A stretch of 64,000 nucleotides of DNA from the NCBI GenBank assembly GCA_965242895.1, contig OZ251507.1, positions 2,232,001 through 2,296,000 on the forward strand, written 5' to 3'. The number at the start of each line of letters is the position of its first letter. The first letter of the stretch is position 1. The notes under the pieces are model-generated. The model was not told the DNA's origin. It was given only the letters and a program-made list of their open reading frames with translations, and ran no database searches. The position numbers and the translations under genes were made by a program. The DNA comes from CATQHL01 sp965242895 (GTDB lineage: Bacteria; Actinomycetota; Acidimicrobiia; Acidimicrobiales; CATQHL01). This document shows, piece after piece, positions 49,505 through 57,998 of the stretch.

Positions 49505-49651
49505 CCCCTATACTGGGGATTGCAATAGCGTGCAAATGCTGAAGCAAGATGCTATAGTAAGATTGCTTAACAAGTCTATACTAAGACTGATGAATGATCG
49601 GTTTTAGAATCGATCGGCCTTAACAGGTTGCTAATAGAAAGGAAAAATTAG
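49505..49651 (+). promoter_or_regulatory. Conserved leader of pilin 2
   Basis: This is the same leader as at 47440-47575, with TGCTATAGT, TATACT and a hairpin AAGACTGAT...ATCGGTTTT in which changes are compensated or become G-U pairs. Confidence 0.5.
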
Positions 49652-50290
49652 GTGAGAGACAAAGAAAACACCCCCCCCCCCCCTAAGAGCACTCGCAAGT
49701 CATTGTGGAGGCGCGTCGCCAATGACGAGCGGGGACTGTCCACCCTAGAGTGGATCCTGCTCGTCGCCGCTGTCGGTGGCCTAGCCACAGCAGGCGTCAT
49801 CATCGTTAGGAACGCCGTCGGCGGAGCAGGCGACCAAGTCGACGACGAAGCCAGAACTGAACGGCTGGCGCAAGACGATACCAACAAAGCGATACGCACA
49901 TCCCCATCTGGAGCAATCGTAAGTGATGGGGACATCACTTACCATATGCTGAATGGCACCAACAATCAAAAAAATCGTTGCGACATCAATTACCAACTCG
50001 ATGATGGAACTTATCCGATGAGAAAATGGCGGGGCAGTTTCACTTTACGAATGGTGCAAGAAGTAGAAACGACCCCAGGATCTCCTAGTGATGCACAAAA
50101 AGGTGGAAGCGGTAAAGCGAAAATGGTGCACTGGTGCGACGCCGTGCCTACCAACAATCTGGCGAACAATTCCGCAGACATTGCGGGGCCGATCCGCACC
50201 AACTACACAGACGCTGTTACGTGCGTTAGATGGCCAGATGGCGTAGGAATCAACCCAAACACCAACAAACGAGCCACTAGCTGCGATTGA
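49652..50290 (+). CDS. Type IV pilin-like protein, copy 2, in frame (13 C)
   Basis: This copy is the only one of four that reads through. GTG 49652, after GAAAGGA, encodes MRDKENTPPPPKSTRKSLWR and continues without a break into RRVANDERGLSTLEWILLVA. The 13 C at 49671-49683 encode the Pro run. The prepilin cleavage motif G-LSTLE is complete. The head domain differs from the other copies in its first part (NKAIRTSPSGAIVSDGDITY) but keeps RCDINYQLDDGTYPMRKWRG, HWCDAVPTNNLANNSADIAG and VTCVRWPDG. The 212-residue product is therefore the expressed variant in this assembly, and the others are silent. The head region between about residues 60 and 110 is where paralogs differ most. Confidence 0.8.
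   Translation: MRDKENTPPPPKSTRKSLWRRVANDERGLSTLEWILLVAAVGGLATAGVIIVRNAVGGAGDQVDDEARTERLAQDDTNKAIRTSPSGAIVSDGDITYHMLNGTNNQKNRCDINYQLDDGTYPMRKWRGSFTLRMVQEVETTPGSPSDAQKGGSGKAKMVHWCDAVPTNNLANNSADIAGPIRTNYTDAVTCVRWPDGVGINPNTNKRATSCD
49671..49683 (+). repeat. Poly(C) tract, 13 C, in pilin 2
   Basis: The tract length of 13 keeps the start codon and pilin in one frame; it is the reference for judging the other copies. Confidence 0.85.
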
Positions 50291-50522
50291 CACTGGACGC
50301 TGCGGCGACGATGATCGGTGCCGCTGTGCTCATCGTCGGCATCGGGATCGGAGTCGACTGACTAGCCAACCATCCGCCGGAGTTTGAGTATTGCACTCAG
50401 CCCTCCGCAGAGATAGGTATCTACGCTGAGGGCGTCTGGATGGCCTGCACGAACCTCACCGGTTCGAGCTCGTGCTGCGCCCTAACGGGCGGTATTACGC
50501 CGTCCCCCGAATATCCGAATAA
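50287..50522 (+). pseudogene. Small pilin-associated membrane protein, copy 2 (broken)
   Basis: Compared with copy 1, the ATG is CTG. The frame LDAAATMIGAAVLIVGIGIG is interrupted by TGA at 50359-50361. A later shift of frame is needed to reach RFELVLRPNGRYYAVPRISE. The end matches copy 4. At least two lesions make it a pseudogene. Confidence 0.65.
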
Positions 50523-50524
50523 CC

Positions 50525-50628
50525 GATTAGGCTAGGATGATCCTCATCTGTGAGCGGTGAGGGTCACCTAGCCCGTTCTGACGCCTGAGTGCAGGAGCCG
50601 GCCGCAAGCGCCTGCACACCCCATCAAC
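50525..50628 (+). ncRNA. Recurring intergenic double-hairpin element, copy 2
   Basis: GGCTAGGATGATCCTCA pairs imperfectly with TGAGGGTCACCTAGCC, followed by CGTTCTGACGCCTGAGTGC and a CCGCAAGCGCCTGCACACCC end. It stands about 55 bases before the methyltransferase start. Confidence 0.5.
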
Positions 50629-50682
50629 AAACAACCGAATACCGGCGATTGAGATCCCCGCCGGAGACCCCGAAGGGGCTAA

Positions 50683-52542
50683 ATGGGAACGACCGCTAAC
50701 TGGACTAATCAAACCATTTTCACCGGCGACAACTTGGACATCCTCCGAGGGATGAACTCAGAGTGCGTCGACCTCATTTACCTAGATCCCCCGTTCAATT
50801 CCAACGCTAACTACGCCGCACCCATAGGCAGCACCGCCGCAGGAGCAGAATTCAAAGACACCTGGGGACTAAACGACATCAACCTCGCCTGGCACGGGCT
50901 AATCAAGCACGAACATCCAGGTCTCTACGATCTCCTCCTCGCCGTCCGCCAAATCCACGGCGATTCAATGATGAGCTACCTCATCTATATGACCCCCAGG
51001 CTGATGGAAATGAGGCGGGTGCTCAAACCCACGGGGAGTATCTACCTGCACTGCGACCCCACAGCGTCTCACTATCTGAAACTCATAATGGACGCCATTT
51101 ACGGGCGCAACAATTTCCGCAACGAAGTGGTCTGGTGTTATACCGGCCCTAGCAACGCCAAAAAATATTTCCCTCGGAAACACGACATCATCCTGTTTTA
51201 CGCCCAACAAGGTTACGATTTTCACCCCGACGCAGTGAGAGTTCCTTATTCGGACAGCAGCCTAAAGCGGATATCCGCCGGTTATAACGCTCCCGACCAA
51301 GGCGGGGCAAAATGGGGAGAGTACGGGCACAGCACCGAGCGAATGAAAGAATTAGCGCAGCGGGGGAAAGTGGTAGAAGACTATTGGAACATTCCCACAG
51401 TCAGTCGCAACCGCAAGGAACGCACCGGCTATCCGACGCAGAAGCCGCTAGCCCTCCTCGAGCGCATTATCAAAGCGTCAAGCAGCAAGGGCGACATCGT
51501 GCTAGATCCGTTCTGCGGATGCGCCACCACCTGCGTAGCGGCACACAAGCTCGACCGGCAGTGGGTGGGGATCGACATCAGTCCGCTAGCGGCGACGCTC
51601 GTAGTGTCCCGACTGGACGCTGAACTCGGGATGCTGCACGAAGGCACTCACCGGACGGACATCCCCCGGCGAACTGACCTAGGCGACATCCCCCGATACG
51701 ACTCGCCGACCAACAAGAAATTCCTATATGGGGAACAATCGGGCTACTGCCTAGGCTGCGGGGAACATTTCCACTCCCGCAATCTCACCATCGACCACAT
51801 TATCCCTCAGTCGAAGGGCGGAACAGACCATCTCAGCAACCTCCAGTTACTCTGCGGAGCGTGCAACAGTACTAAGGGCGCAGAAACGCAAGAAGTGCTT
51901 TTAATTCGCCTACTCCACAAGGGATACAGACTCCCGAAGCGCACGAGCAGGTCGCCTGACATTGCTGCGGTCATTCCGATTCCCCCCCCCCCCCCCCCCC
52001 GAGAACAAGAGTTCATCATCCGAGGACTAGAGCGCATCAGTGCAGACCTACGCAGCATCATCGACTGGTTAGATGCCATAGAACGAAACACGACCGCCAA
52101 CAAACAGGAGCAAGAGCAATATGTTGAATGGGTCGGCGGGGACACGGACGACCGGCAGGGCAGACTGAAGCGCTGCGCCCCTGACCGCAAGGGTATTGAT
52201 TTAGCTGCCGCAAGTCCACTCCATCCTGCTGGTGGCGCAGGCCAGACTCCCCTGCGTTCGAACGCTGCCTCGGCGTCCAGGTGCGCCGGCGGGGGCGCTC
52301 CGCACCCTGGGGGATCTCTAGTTCCCAGGTCGTGTGCAGCGGTCTACTGCACTAATGCGCCTTGCCGACCTCTCGGTTATCACAGACGAAATCTGGGGCG
52401 TCTAGCAGCACCTCGCGGAGGAGGGGGGCGATCACATCGTCGAGCACCCATGAGCGCAGCCGAAGGGTACCTGTCGCAGCACCTCCTCCGGTGCTATCGT
52501 GCGATCAGAACGACGGAAAGGAAACAACCTCAAAGTCGTTAA
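50683..52542 (+). CDS. DNA methyltransferase-HNH fusion 1, poly(C) tract in frame
   Basis: The product has an amino-methyltransferase fold: catalytic DLIYLDPPFNSNANY near residue 30 and the cofactor motif VLDPFCGCATTCVAA near 270. An HNH-type zinc nuclease motif follows (CLGCGEHFHSRNLTIDHIIP, then CGACNSTKG). Between the motifs (about 150-235) lies a probable target-recognition region that differs completely from the second copy, while the flanks are nearly identical. After the HNH domain comes a Pro run from 19 C (51982-52000), here in frame with a coiled-coil tail (RGLERISADLRSIIDWLDAI, then ERNTTANKQEQEQY). The final about 130 residues are repetitive and may not be functional. Such fusions may modify and cut or act as solitary methylases. 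Slippage would swap the tail, not the active sites. Confidence 0.8.
   Translation: MGTTANWTNQTIFTGDNLDILRGMNSECVDLIYLDPPFNSNANYAAPIGSTAAGAEFKDTWGLNDINLAWHGLIKHEHPGLYDLLLAVRQIHGDSMMSYLIYMTPRLMEMRRVLKPTGSIYLHCDPTASHYLKLIMDAIYGRNNFRNEVVWCYTGPSNAKKYFPRKHDIILFYAQQGYDFHPDAVRVPYSDSSLKRISAGYNAPDQGGAKWGEYGHSTERMKELAQRGKVVEDYWNIPTVSRNRKERTGYPTQKPLALLERIIKASSSKGDIVLDPFCGCATTCVAAHKLDRQWVGIDISPLAATLVVSRLDAELGMLHEGTHRTDIPRRTDLGDIPRYDSPTNKKFLYGEQSGYCLGCGEHFHSRNLTIDHIIPQSKGGTDHLSNLQLLCGACNSTKGAETQEVLLIRLLHKGYRLPKRTSRSPDIAAVIPIPPPPPPREQEFIIRGLERISADLRSIIDWLDAIERNTTANKQEQEQYVEWVGGDTDDRQGRLKRCAPDRKGIDLAAASPLHPAGGAGQTPLRSNAASASRCAGGGAPHPGGSLVPRSCAAVYCTNAPCRPLGYHRRNLGRLAAPRGGGGRSHRRAPMSAAEGYLSQHLLRCYRAIRTTERKQPQSR
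51982..52000 (+). repeat. Poly(C) tract, 19 C, in methyltransferase 1
   Basis: The run encodes Pro between the HNH domain and the coiled-coil tail. With 19 C the tail frame is retained. Confidence 0.85.
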
Positions 52543-52914
52543 GTGGAGACCGCCAATGTCGGTAGACGCATAAAGTGGGCATTGACGGTCCCCACTGGAC
52601 ATTGAAGCCCAGCCGGCGTCCTCCGCTACTCGATCTACGATTTCTTCTGAGGCAGTCCCGCAAACTTAGTCCGTAAGACAGAGTCGATGCAATTTGAGGC
52701 AAAAATGCCTCTGGCAAACTGCTGCGACGAGGATGACTGGAACGCCCCGATGCCTCTCGGAGGGTGGAGATTGTGGAAGTGTCTCCTCGCGACGGACTGC
52801 AAGCGAACCTTCCGAGTTGTTCACTTCGACCAAGGTTGAATTCATTGGGTGGCTGACCAGACCGACTGGCCGAGCTATGTCGACCTTCTGGTCGTCTCCT
52901 TATTGAAGCCCTTA
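52543..52914. other. Region without a supported gene between methyltransferase 1 and pilin 3 leader
   Basis: Frames here are short and have poor coding character. The preceding 100 bases include a decayed copy of a small gene whose intact form may be at 63029-63121 (GATGAACTA...GCCGCCGAAGAATGC-like text). Confidence 0.5.
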
Positions 52915-53055
52915 TATTGGGGATAGCAATAGCGTGCAAATGCTGAAGCAAGATGCTATAGTAAGATTGCTTAACAAGCCTATACTAAGACTGATGAATG
53001 ATCGGTCTTAGAATCGATCGGCCTTAACAGGTTGCAAACAGAAAGGAAAAATTAG
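52915..53055 (+). promoter_or_regulatory. Conserved leader of pilin 3
   Basis: The same promoter-like TGCTATAGT and TATACT are present. The hairpin is AAGACTGATGAATGATCGGT continuing to CTT, a 9-bp stem with one G-U pair. Confidence 0.5.
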
Positions 53056-53656
53056 GTGAGAGATAAAGAAAACATCACCCCCCCCCCCCCCTAAGCGCAG
53101 TCGTAAGTCATTGTGGAGGCGCGCTGCTAATGACGAGCGGGGGCTATCCACCCTAGAGTGGATCCTGCTCGTAGCCGCAGTAGGTGGCCTGGCCACAGCA
53201 GGCGTCATCATCGTCCGCAACGCCGTCGGCGGAGCCGGCGACCAAGTCAATGACGAAGCCCGCAACGAGCGCCTGGCGCAACGAGATGTAAATGAGTTTG
53301 TAGGATTCTACGACGATAGAAATGAGCCTGAAGTAGACAATAGCCTGACTAAAACTACGAGTTCCGATGTTCGCAAGCGGTGCTCATTTAGCCACGAGAA
53401 GACAGCTGCCGCCGTTCAGCTTAAATCGCTGCGGAAATGGCGAGGCGCTTTCTCGCTGGTCGTCGTCAAACCTAAATCTAACGGAGCAAAAGTCGGAACT
53501 GCCACCAACGCCGACGACCTCTGGTGCGACGCTGTCCCTACCAACAACTTGGAAAATCACTGCGTGGACGCTTTCGGCTCCAACCCTAGAGACAACTTGC
53601 AGAATGTCGTATGGACTAATGCCGCAGCGGACCCAGGACAGGACTGCGTCCAGTAA
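53056..53656 (+). CDS. Type IV pilin-like protein, copy 3, out of frame at 14 C
   Basis: GTG 53056 encodes MRDKENIT and then 14 C (53078-53091), after which the frame meets TAA immediately. One C fewer (13) would give the pilin frame seen from 53111 onward (LWRRAANDERGLSTLEWILL). The mature part has the G-LSTLE processing site and the same helix. Its head is the most divergent of the four (EFVGFYDDRNEPEVDNSLTK; RCSFSHEKTAAAVQLKSLRK) yet keeps KWRGAFSL and LWCDAVPTNNLENHCVDAFG. It is a silent variant in this assembly and could be a donor of sequence or switch on by slippage. Confidence 0.75.
53078..53091 (+). repeat. Poly(C) tract, 14 C, in pilin 3
   Basis: Fourteen C place TAA directly in frame after the tract. 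Thirteen would restore the pilin frame. Confidence 0.85.
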
Positions 53657-53853
53657 TTGATGCGCTCGCCTACGGCGTAGGCGTGCTCATCCTGATCATC
53701 GGGATGGCCGTCGGCGCACGCCCCGCCATTAACGCAATCTGGCCGCCCGAAGAGCCGAGAGAGTTCTGCTACCGGATTGACGACAACGGGGACTGCACAA
53801 TCTACCCCAGCGACCTCGTCGACGGGCGAGTGCCGCCCCATCTGTCAGAATAA
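53656..53853 (+). CDS. Small pilin-associated membrane protein, copy 3 (start codon altered)
   Basis: The frame IDALAYGVGVLILIIGMAVG is open to TAA at 53851-53853, with an outer part AIWPPEEPREFCYRIDDNGD. Alignment with copies 1 and 4 shows that the expected ATG is ATT (53656-53658). ATT is a rare start, so the protein may be made weakly or not at all. The transmembrane helix is intact. It is otherwise like copy 1, with a shorter and acidic end. Confidence 0.45.
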   Translation: MDALAYGVGVLILIIGMAVGARPAINAIWPPEEPREFCYRIDDNGDCTIYPSDLVDGRVPPHLSE

Positions 53854-53856
53854 CCG

Positions 53857-53955
53857 GACGGCTAGGTGATCCTTGCCGCGAACGGCGAGGATCACCTAGC
53901 CCATTCTTACGCCCGAGCGCAGTGTCCGCCCGCAAGCGCCAGCGCAACCTCTTGA
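53857..53955 (+). ncRNA. Recurring intergenic double-hairpin element, copy 3 (near-perfect stem)
   Basis: GGCTAGGTGATCCTTGCCG pairs with CGGCGAGGATCACCTAGCC around a CGAA loop, a 19-bp stem with a single G-U pair. The second hairpin and a TTGATTGAGCAGGTAGGAGT leader follow, as in copy 1. Confidence 0.6.
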
Positions 53956-53978
53956 TTGAGCAGGTAGGAGTACTACCA

Positions 53979-54701
53979 ATGACCATTCCATCGTTTGAGA
54001 GGTCTCGCCGGTTGGCGGGCGCTGGTTTGCGGTGCGGGACGCTGATGGGGCACAGAGACCATCTGCGGGGTAACACGAACGACTGTAAGGAGTGCGCCAC
54101 TGAGCTGCGTCGCCTGCGGAAGCAGGTCGGGGTGCTGCGTGCGTCACCGGCGGAGCGGGCGGACGCCCGCAGCCGGTGCGAAGACCACTGCAGCGCCTGC
54201 GGCTACTACATCCCCCACGGGCAGGAGCACCTGACCGCAGGCGGCCTGATAGCTCATCCGTGGTGTCACCTGACCGGCCTAGGAGTGCCGCACGAGCAGA
54301 TCAGCATCCACCTCACCCGCACAGAACACGCCCACCTGCACCTACAGGCGTCGGCGCAGGCGGGCGGGCCGGAGGTGAAGGTCGAGTTCGCTTACGACGA
54401 CTGGGTGATGCTCACAGCGGAATGCCCCGAGTGCGGCTGGCGAGTCGACGGGAAAACAGCGGACGGCGAGTCAACGATCAGGACCACGGAGACCATCGAC
54501 GACGACCCCGAGGAGGGTGAACTCACCCGGCGGGAGCTGATGGACGCAATGACCCGCCTGGCCTCCGGCCACACCGCCGGTCACGAGAAGCATCGTGCGG
54601 GGAAACCTGCCGTGCCGCTGCCGGAGCCCGTTGGCCCGCCCCCCAGGTGGGCGACCGGCGACGGAACAGTCACCGTCACAGTGAGGCTCGCTGACGATTA
54701 G
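53979..54701 (+). CDS. Zinc-ribbon-like protein of unknown function, copy 2
   Basis: ATG 53979 follows GTAGGAGT; the frame is open further upstream but that part lies in the hairpin element. The product is about 240 residues and nearly identical to the copy at 48578-49294. It has the same finger-like RCEDHCSACGYYIPHGQEHL with HPWCHLTG and the AECPECGWRVDGK pair. Differences cluster around the acidic stretch after the last CxxC. It sits in the same place in the repeated unit (pilin, small membrane protein, hairpin, zinc protein), so the whole unit was duplicated. Function unknown. Confidence 0.6.
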   Translation: MTIPSFERSRRLAGAGLRCGTLMGHRDHLRGNTNDCKECATELRRLRKQVGVLRASPAERADARSRCEDHCSACGYYIPHGQEHLTAGGLIAHPWCHLTGLGVPHEQISIHLTRTEHAHLHLQASAQAGGPEVKVEFAYDDWVMLTAECPECGWRVDGKTADGESTIRTTETIDDDPEEGELTRRELMDAMTRLASGHTAGHEKHRAGKPAVPLPEPVGPPPRWATGDGTVTVTVRLADD

Positions 54702-55099
54702 GCATCTGCGCCGACTGGATCGAAGCACCTAGGGGTACAGACGCCGCGCAAAGCACGAGCAGGTCGCCTGCGGCGGGCTTCCAACGCCGACAACGACTAG
54801 TCCTATCTGCCACCGGCGGGCGGCATTCGCTGGAACGTCGCGACGCCGCCTGACTCCTCGTCATCATCGTCCGACCAGGCAGGGAGACCTTAAGTGGCGA
54901 CAAGTATTACCGCACATGCCCGGGGAGGCACGACAACTCGGCCATCACAGACGAAATCTGGGTGTCCGGTAGCACCGGACGACCGATAGGGCGGGTCTGG
55001 GGAAACTATCGACGACGGCGAGTGGAATATCTTCGCCTAGTGTCCAGATCGGCTATCTGGCGAGCTATGGGCGACCTTCCGTCGCTCTCTAAATTGAAG
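54702..55099. other. Gene-free stretch between zinc protein 2 and pilin 4 leader
   Basis: The stretch shares its first 80 bases (TTAGGCATCTGCGCCGACT onward) and the last 100 with the region 49290-49500. The middle holds a scrap of the ITDEIW-coding remnant. No gene is supported. Confidence 0.5.
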
Positions 55100-55245
55100 C
55101 TTCTATACTGGGGATAGCAATAGCGTGCAAATGCTGAAGTAAGATGCTATAGTAAGATTGCTTAACAAGCCTATACTAAGACTGGTAATGATCGGTCTTA
55201 GAATCGATCGGCCTTAACAGGTTGCAAATAGAAAGGAAAAATTAG
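55100..55245 (+). promoter_or_regulatory. Conserved leader of pilin 4
   Basis: TGCTATAGT, TATACT and an AAGACTGGT...ATCGGTCTT stem are present as in the other pilin leaders. Confidence 0.5.
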
Positions 55246-55901
55246 GTGAGAGTTAAAGAAAATACCTCCCCCCCCCCCCTAAGCGCAGTCGCAAGTCATT
55301 GTGGAGGCGCGTCGCCAATGATGAGCGGGGGCTATCCACCCTAGAGTGGATCCTGCTCGTCGCTGCAGTCGGTGGCCTCGCCACAGCGGGCGTCATAATC
55401 GTCCGCAACGCCGTCGGAGGAGCAGGCGACCAGGTGGACGACGAGGCACGCACCGAACGACTGGCGCAGCGAGCTGTCAACCAAGCACTAGCCACCAACG
55501 ATGACGGAACCACCGTCGGCGGCAACCCTGGCCCCGGGATGAACATGAATTACGGCACTGTTCAGACGCGCTGCAGTTTCGACCGCCAACTTGACGACGG
55601 GACTTACCCTCTGCGACAATGGCGGGGATCGTTCACGTTAGAGTTCGTGGCTGAAACAACGAACCCATCGACGATCACTGTAGCGCTTAACGGCGGCACG
55701 GGCGGAGTTGGGGGCACATCGCGCACTCATTGGTGCGACGCCGTGCCTACCAACAACCTGCCAAACAACCCCGTCAACTTCGCCGGCCCCATCCGCAGGA
55801 ATTACACCGACAACATCTGCATCCGCTGGCCAGACCACGACAATGCCTTTCCTAAAGGTAAAGGCGTTCGTGCTCAAACTAACGAATCCTGCGATATGTA
55901 G
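55246..55901 (+). CDS. Type IV pilin-like protein, copy 4, out of frame at 12 C
   Basis: Leader peptide and tract are the same as in copy 1 (GTG 55246, MRVKENTS, 12 C at 55268-55279), and the pilin frame from 55299 is one base off; 13 C would restore it. The mature protein (LWRRVANDERGLSTLEWILL) has the prepilin motif and a head with VQTRCSFDRQLDDGTYPLRQ, THWCDAVPTNNLPNNPVNFA and ICIRWPDHD. The variable part, NQALATNDDGTTVGGNPGPG, is Gly/Asn-rich and unlike the others. It is followed by a frameshifted small membrane-protein gene and a hairpin element but not by a zinc protein. Confidence 0.75.
55268..55279 (+). repeat. Poly(C) tract, 12 C, in pilin 4
   Basis: The tract is identical in length and place to that of pilin 1; 13 C would give a continuous pilin. 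Confidence 0.85.
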
Positions 55902-55903
55902 TA

Positions 55904-56145
55904 ATGGACGCAATTGCTGTGGCGGTCGGCGTGATCGTGTTCATATTCGGTCTGCTGCTGGAGCGCAGCCGGCGGTGGCCGCCATCTGGCCGCCAGAGCC
56001 GGAGAGCCAATACTGCGCCCAGCCCCACACCTTAGCGTGGGGCCGGGCAGAGGGCGTCTGGGCGGCCTGCGCCGAACCCCACAGGTATGAGCTCGTGCTG
56101 CGCCCCAACGGGCGGTATTACGCCGTCCCCCGAATATCCGAATAA
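55904..56145 (+). pseudogene. Small pilin-associated membrane protein, copy 4 (frameshifted)
   Basis: ATG 55904 starts MDAIAVAVGVIVFIFGLLLE. A frameshift near 55960 is then needed to continue as QPAVAAIWPPEPESQYCAQP and reach RYELVLRPNGRYYAVPRISE at the stop 56143-56145. The long end is shared with copy 2, so this may be the ancestral full length. Confidence 0.65.
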
Positions 56146-56147
56146 CC

Positions 56148-56252
56148 GACTAGTGCTAGGGTGATCCCCAGACGCAAGCGGCGAGGGGGTCCCTAGCCCG
56201 TTCTTAGGCCCGAGCGCAGGGGGCGGCCGCAAGCGCCTGCACACCCCTAGAA
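56148..56252 (+). ncRNA. Recurring intergenic double-hairpin element, copy 4
   Basis: GCTAGGGTGATCCCCAGACG pairs with the following GGCGAGGGGGTCCCTAGC, then comes a GAGCGCAGGGGGCGGCCGCA...GCGCCTGCAC hairpin. AGAAGGATT and the start of the next gene follow. Confidence 0.5.
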
Positions 56253-56257
56253 GGATT

Positions 56258-56803
56258 ATGAAGAAATACACAATTACCACCGACGGACTACCAAAGCTCA
56301 CCCTAGAAATCCTCTCCCTCGGAGGGTCGGATACAGGGTGCGTTGTGGACGGGGACGACTTCTCAGCGGAGCATTATGTCTCGTCGAGAGGGAATATCTC
56401 TATCCCCTCACCGGAGCTCCTCGCAATACTCCGCCCGCGCACGACCGACCCGTCCTCGAGAGTGAGCATCGTCGACGGCGACTCCACGAGCGACATCAAC
56501 CTAGACGCACTAATGAAGGAGCTAGACCTACCGACGCTCGAGCACGCTAGGAAGCTAGTAAAGCATCCGACCCTAGGTGAGGCCGCAGCCCGCGTTATAG
56601 CGGCTAAATGCTCTGACTTCGAGTCGGCGCAGAAGGCCATCGAGAGCGTTTACAGAAGCGTGAGTGGTCTCGCGCCTAGTGACATTGACCGAGTCGCCAT
56701 AGCCGCCCTTCTCTACACGCACCACCAGTTAGGCATTAGTAGAGAGACGATTATCCGACGAGTCCACGCCCGCCGCCTAGAAGAGGAGCATAAGGCGTCA
56801 TAA
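56258..56803 (+). CDS. Hypothetical protein
   Basis: ATG 56258 follows AGAAGGATT. The 181-residue product begins MKKYTITTDGLPKLTLEILS. It has an acidic central part (VSIVDGDSTSDINLDALMKE) and a helical C-terminal half (SAQKAIESVYRSVSGLAPSD; RVAIAALLYTHHQLGISRET) ending in charged residues. There is no signal peptide or membrane segment, so it is probably cytoplasmic. No family is recognised. CTA and TAG-containing dinucleotide steps are frequent, as elsewhere in this array. Confidence 0.6.
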   Translation: MKKYTITTDGLPKLTLEILSLGGSDTGCVVDGDDFSAEHYVSSRGNISIPSPELLAILRPRTTDPSSRVSIVDGDSTSDINLDALMKELDLPTLEHARKLVKHPTLGEAAARVIAAKCSDFESAQKAIESVYRSVSGLAPSDIDRVAIAALLYTHHQLGISRETIIRRVHARRLEEEHKAS

Positions 56804-56844
56804 GCGTCTAATGGCCACGATCATCCCTAGAGGCGTGGGCGAAG

Positions 56845-57065
56845 CAACCCGTGAAACGTTCCCCTAGCCGTCGGACTAGACGTCGGGGGACGCTCATCCG
56901 GTGGAGCATTATAGCGTTCTGATGCTAGCACTGGGCGCTGGCGTCGCAGTCGGCGTCATCCTGGAAGGCGACTCCGACACCCCCCAGCGAGCCGACCCCC
57001 ACCGGCGCGGCGGCGAACGACCCCAGCGTCGTGGAATTCTCAGTTTCCGCAACCGAGCACAATGA
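56845..57065 (+). pseudogene. Decayed copy of the small membrane protein gene at 63276
   Basis: The DNA follows 63276-63510 closely: GTGGGCGAAGCAACCCGTGA, GTCGGACTAGACGTCGGG, GGTGGAGCATTATAGCG and the GGCGTCATCCTGGAAGGC block. However, TAG interrupts the frame near 56865 and a frameshift follows near 56988. It is not translatable as the original protein. Confidence 0.65.
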
Positions 57066-57300
57066 TCACTCCTAGCGGTGAAGGCACCCACTTCTTGGAG
57101 CACTCTGTGCAAGAGCAGCCGTAATCGCCTGCACAACCCACCAGGGGAATAGCAAGTATACTGAATACCCCGCGAACGGCAGGGGGGCGTCGCACTGACC
57201 GCCATCACTGCCAGCGTCGCAGCGCAAGCCACAGCCCACATCCGAGGGCGACGGGACGCTGACCAATGACCCGACTAGGCGCAACTGAAAGGAGACCAAA

Positions 57301-57873
57301 TTGAGTGATTTAGGCAAAAAAGCTCAATACAGATTCAAAGTATTCGGCGAATACTCTGCTGAGACGATTAACGGCGAGAACGTTCAATTCTCAGTGATAG
57401 ACCTCTCCCCTGATTATAGGGAAGACGGAGCAATCGCTGTTTGTCGCAACGGGGAGCGTGAGTGCGACGCTGACGCTGACGGAGTTCTCAGCGGGGGAGT
57501 GACGGAACTCCTGGACAGCCTCGACAAACCGAGCGAACTGGCCGAAACGATTTACCGGTGGTCAGCTAGGAAGTGGTGCATCATTGACATTCACGGGCGC
57601 AACTGGAACATTTACACCTATCCCCCTGAGATCACCGAGCGGAATGATCGGCTGGTCGTCTGTTTGCTGTTTGAACCCGACGGCGAAGACCATTGGGCTT
57701 ACTCGAACGAGAATATTCACTATCTCACTGCGCCGCCTTGTCCGGAAGCGGACATAAGCGAGTGGGTCAGCCCGCCGCTGCGCCGGTGGGTGCTCTCACT
57801 CCCACCGCGGGAACTTCTCAGAGTGGACGCATATCTGCGGTCGCAGGCCGCCGTGCTCACTCGTTCGGTGTGA
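57301..57873 (+). CDS. Hypothetical protein sharing a C-terminal motif with the gene at 61555
   Basis: TTG 57301 follows GAAAGGAG. The 190-residue product has a beta-rich N-terminal half (YRFKVFGEYSAETINGENVQ) and a region RKWCIIDIHGRNWNIYTYPP. It ends LRRWVLSLPPRELLRVDAYL. The protein at 61555-62052 ends LRWVHSLSPRCLASVEDYLR, so both belong to one unnamed family. No signal peptide is visible. The gene is followed, with overlapping stops and starts, by three very small genes, suggesting a coupled group. Function unknown. Confidence 0.6.
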   Translation: MSDLGKKAQYRFKVFGEYSAETINGENVQFSVIDLSPDYREDGAIAVCRNGERECDADADGVLSGGVTELLDSLDKPSELAETIYRWSARKWCIIDIHGRNWNIYTYPPEITERNDRLVVCLLFEPDGEDHWAYSNENIHYLTAPPCPEADISEWVSPPLRRWVLSLPPRELLRVDAYLRSQAAVLTRSV

Positions 57874-57998
57874 TGTCTAGGACGAAGTTCCGCCTCCTCA
57901 CCGCCCTGATGGTGCTGTCAATGGCCGGAGGGTTCGGGGGTGCGTCGCAGTCCTGCACACCCCAGGCGCTAATTCCCCAGGGTGGGCGAACGCCCTAA
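57873..57998 (+). CDS. Small secreted-type peptide
   Basis: ATG 57873 overlaps the preceding stop (TGATG). The 41-residue product has a signal-like start MSRTKFRLLTALMVLSMAGG and a single Cys later. It may be exported. No homolog is recognised. Confidence 0.4.
   Translation: MSRTKFRLLTALMVLSMAGGFGGASQSCTPQALIPQGGRTP

Noticed and set aside
52505..52951. 148-codon minus-strand frame between methyltransferase 1 and pilin 3
   Set aside because: Ser/Arg-rich without motifs and running into the conserved pilin leader on the other strand.
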